A DNA stretch of 8,483 nucleotides. Origin: Leptotrichia sp. oral taxon 215 str. W9775. Its GTDB lineage: Bacteria; Fusobacteriota; Fusobacteriia; Fusobacteriales; Leptotrichiaceae. Both the position numbers and the translations under genes were made by a program. A model generated the notes under the pieces. It searched no databases. It was not told the origin of the DNA and worked only from the letters and a program-made list of their open reading frames with translations. The stretch is taken from positions 1 to 8,483 of the forward strand of contig NZ_KI272827.1 in the NCBI RefSeq assembly GCF_000469505.1, read 5' to 3'. Positions 7,455 through 8,483 of this stretch are shown piece after piece (position 1 is the first letter of the stretch; each line of letters begins with the position of its first letter).

Positions 7455-7483
7455 TTGCCTAGAATAATGGTTTTTAGTATAAT
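7455..7483 (+). promoter_or_regulatory. Amidase promoter
   Basis: TTGCCT (7455-7460, 4 of 6) is followed after 17 bases by a perfect TATAAT (7478-7483). Transcription should begin near 7490, giving a leader of about 74 bases that contains the SD-hairpin arrangement before the amidase start. Confidence 0.65.
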
Positions 7484-7517
7484 TTAATTAAATACTGGAA
7501 ATTTTAAATCAAAAACG

Positions 7518-7553
7518 AAAGGAGATATAGTTACTATATTTTAGTAAACTATA
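7518..7553 (+). promoter_or_regulatory. Displaced Shine-Dalgarno followed by a leader hairpin
   Basis: The only strong SD for the amidase, AAAGGAG (7518-7524), lies 39 bases before its ATG. The space is almost filled by an inverted repeat: TATAGTTACT (7526-7535) pairs with AGTAAACTATA (7543-7553) with one bulged A. An extra A-T pair closes the loop, for 11 pairs in all. Folding this hairpin leaves 11 unpaired bases between SD and ATG, a workable spacing. Immediately before the ATG there is only AAAAGAATT, a weak site. An in-frame TAA at 7552-7554 rules out a longer amidase start. The stem has just two G-C pairs, so it would be marginally stable. Confidence 0.6.
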
Positions 7554-7563
7554 AAAAAGAATT

Positions 7564-8292
7564 ATGAAAAATTCATTTTTTAAAAGAGCAGTAATAATTG
7601 CCCTTTCAGTAATTGTGTTAAATGTACCTTCAAAACTTAATGCCGAAACTGTAGGTTCCGGAAACAGAAAAGTGTGTATCGATCCGGGACATCAACTTAA
7701 GGGAAATAGAGGTCTCGAAGAAGTTGCTCCAGGTTCTTCAACAAAAAAAATAAAGGTTGCAGATGGAACAGCGGGAGTAGCTACAAAAAAACCTGAATAT
7801 CAGCTTACACTTGAAGTTGGCCTTAAATTAAGAGATAGATTAAAAAGTAAGGGATACCCTGTATTTATGATAAGGGAAACAAATAATGTCAATATTAGTA
7901 ACAAGGAAAGAGCCCTTATGACAAACAAGGCAGGATGTGCCGTATACATAAGACTCCATGCAGACGGTTCTACAAATAGAAGTCTTACCGGAGTATCTGT
8001 CCTGACTTCTTCTTCTAAAAATCCTTATACTAAAAGCGTTCAGAAATCAAGTGATAAATTTTCTAGAGATGTGCTGTCTGAATTTGTAAAGGCAACAGGA
8101 GCAAAAAACAGAGGAGTTTCGTATCGTGATGACCTGACTGGTACAAACTGGTCTACAGTTACAAATACTCTTATTGAAATGGGATTCATGTCAAATCCTG
8201 AAGAAGATAGAAAAATGTCTACAAATGATTATCAGAATAAAATGGTTACGGGAATTGTAAACGGAATTGAAAAATATTTTAGGGAAAGATAG
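7564..8292 (+). CDS. Secreted N-acetylmuramoyl-L-alanine amidase (Amidase_3)
   Basis: This is a 242-residue zinc amidase of the AmiC/CwlD type that cuts the bond between N-acetylmuramic acid and L-alanine in peptidoglycan. A signal peptide (1-27: KR, then hydrophobic 10-21, ending K-LNA|ET) sends it to the periplasm. The catalytic domain fills the rest (about 35-240). Its marks are VCIDPGH with zinc ligand H43, E78 in KPEYQLTLEVGLKL as the probable second ligand, RLHAD with H132 as the third, and catalytic E205 in LIEMGFMSNPEED. The family core is therefore complete. An insertion at about 50-77 precedes the second ligand. There are no LysM, SPOR, AMIN or SH3 targeting domains, so localisation must come from elsewhere. 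Two cysteines (C38, C125) flank the active site. The gene diverges from lptD and has its own promoter. Its SD is unusually far from the ATG, with a hairpin between. The stop is TAG. The biological role (cell separation or turnover) is inferred from the family. Confidence 0.93.
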   Translation: MKNSFFKRAVIIALSVIVLNVPSKLNAETVGSGNRKVCIDPGHQLKGNRGLEEVAPGSSTKKIKVADGTAGVATKKPEYQLTLEVGLKLRDRLKSKGYPVFMIRETNNVNISNKERALMTNKAGCAVYIRLHADGSTNRSLTGVSVLTSSSKNPYTKSVQKSSDKFSRDVLSEFVKATGAKNRGVSYRDDLTGTNWSTVTNTLIEMGFMSNPEEDRKMSTNDYQNKMVTGIVNGIEKYFRER

Positions 8293-8483
8293 GAAAATCA
8301 AGGAGCTGTCTTAAGAAGAAAATAAAAAAAAGCAATGTGAAAAACTATATTTTTGGATTATCTAAAATTTTACAATGTAAAACAGGAAATGAATTTAGGA
8401 AAAGTCCTCTGCTCGAGCCTTCAGGCAAGTTTTTGACTTTTCCTTGATGAATGACTGTTTTGTATAAGTAAAATTTTAGTAAA
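8293..8483. other. Non-coding tail after the amidase gene
   Basis: This is 191 bp with no supported gene. It contains a GAGCTGTCTTAA motif (8303-8314) that resembles the end of the 722-785 palindrome, a T/A-rich stretch, and the inverted repeat at 8397-8444. No convincing intrinsic terminator for the amidase is seen. A 15-codon ORF (8389-8436) overlaps the inverted repeat but lacks support. Confidence 0.6.
8397..8444. repeat. 10-bp perfect inverted repeat with inner palindrome
   Basis: AGGAAAAGTC (8397-8406) and GACTTTTCCT (8435-8444) are exact reverse complements around 28 bases. The interior is distinctly more GC-rich than its surroundings. It holds the palindrome GCTCGAGC (8411-8418) overlapping a small hairpin GCC-TTCA-GGC (8417-8426), then AAGTTTTT. 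This could be a structured RNA, a terminator-like stem, or the end of a mobile element. I do not recognise a known family. Confidence 0.6.

Larger units (their letters stand above)
7258..7563. other. Divergent intergenic control region, lptD / amidase
   Basis: These 306 bp separate the two divergently read envelope genes. They hold a leftward promoter near 7292-7320, a rightward promoter near 7455-7483 and the structured amidase leader (7518-7553). The 134 bp between the two promoters is featureless AT-rich DNA. I found no further gene, no clear operator palindrome and no RNA gene in it. Confidence 0.7.

Noticed and set aside
7318..8343. 11-base direct repeat CAATGTGAAAA at 7318-7328 and 8333-8343, flanking the amidase gene
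   Set aside because: It is short, AT-rich and overlaps the lptD -35 on one side. The gene between looks native in composition and there is no recombinase or transposase. Chance is a sufficient explanation.
8389..8436. 15-codon ORF (starts MNLGK) overlapping the right-edge inverted repeat, with AGGAA just before the ATG
   Set aside because: The SD-like bases sit almost on the ATG, no run of a regulatory amino acid is present, and the overlap with a symmetric non-coding element explains the sequence better.
8433..8468. Rightward promoter from TTGACT (8433-8438) and TATAAG (8463-8468)
   Set aside because: The spacing is 24 bases, far outside the usable range, and no better -35 stands at the right distance from TATAAG.

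Overview
The window is very AT-rich and reads as a chromosomal segment of a Gram-negative, low-GC bacterium. An outer-membrane LptD sits beside AT-rich codon use and strong Shine-Dalgarno (SD) sites. The best guess is Fusobacteriota, probably Leptotrichia or a relative. That is inference from composition and protein style; no database search was possible.

Layout, left to right. Positions 1-251 are non-coding and T-rich on the + strand. They hold a perfect TTGACA -35 reading leftward out of the window, phased T-tracts, repeated TTTTCAACA (DnaA-box-like) 9-mers and a 12-bp perfect inverted repeat. This may be the upstream region of a strong leftward gene, possibly dnaA/oriC. Four genes follow on the minus strand. 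In transcription order they are lptD (7257-3571), thrS (3537-1627), a Bax-inhibitor-1 family membrane protein (1546-803) and a MazG-like all-alpha NTP pyrophosphohydrolase (644-252, GTG start). A 64-bp imperfect palindrome that looks like an insertion-sequence end or MITE lies between the last two genes. A divergent 306-bp intergenic region (7258-7563) carries a good sigma-70-type promoter in each direction. One drives lptD leftward; the other drives a secreted N-acetylmuramoyl-L-alanine amidase (7564-8292, + strand) rightward. The final 191 bp (8293-8483) contain no supported gene but do hold a 10-bp perfect inverted repeat around a small palindrome.

Functionally the centre of the window is cell-envelope biology: LptD inserts LPS in the outer membrane, and the amidase trims peptidoglycan. 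They are expressed from one divergent promoter region. thrS starts 33 bp after lptD, with no terminator or T-box leader between them, so threonyl-tRNA synthetase is probably co-transcribed with lptD. The BI-1 protein and the NTP pyrophosphohydrolase follow with wider gaps.

I see no defence system, CRISPR array or complete mobile element. The points most worth a second look are these: the leader of the amidase gene, where a hairpin separates a strong SD from the start codon; the left-edge repeat cluster; the unusually long and cysteine-free LptD; and the palindromic elements just behind the BI-1 and amidase genes.
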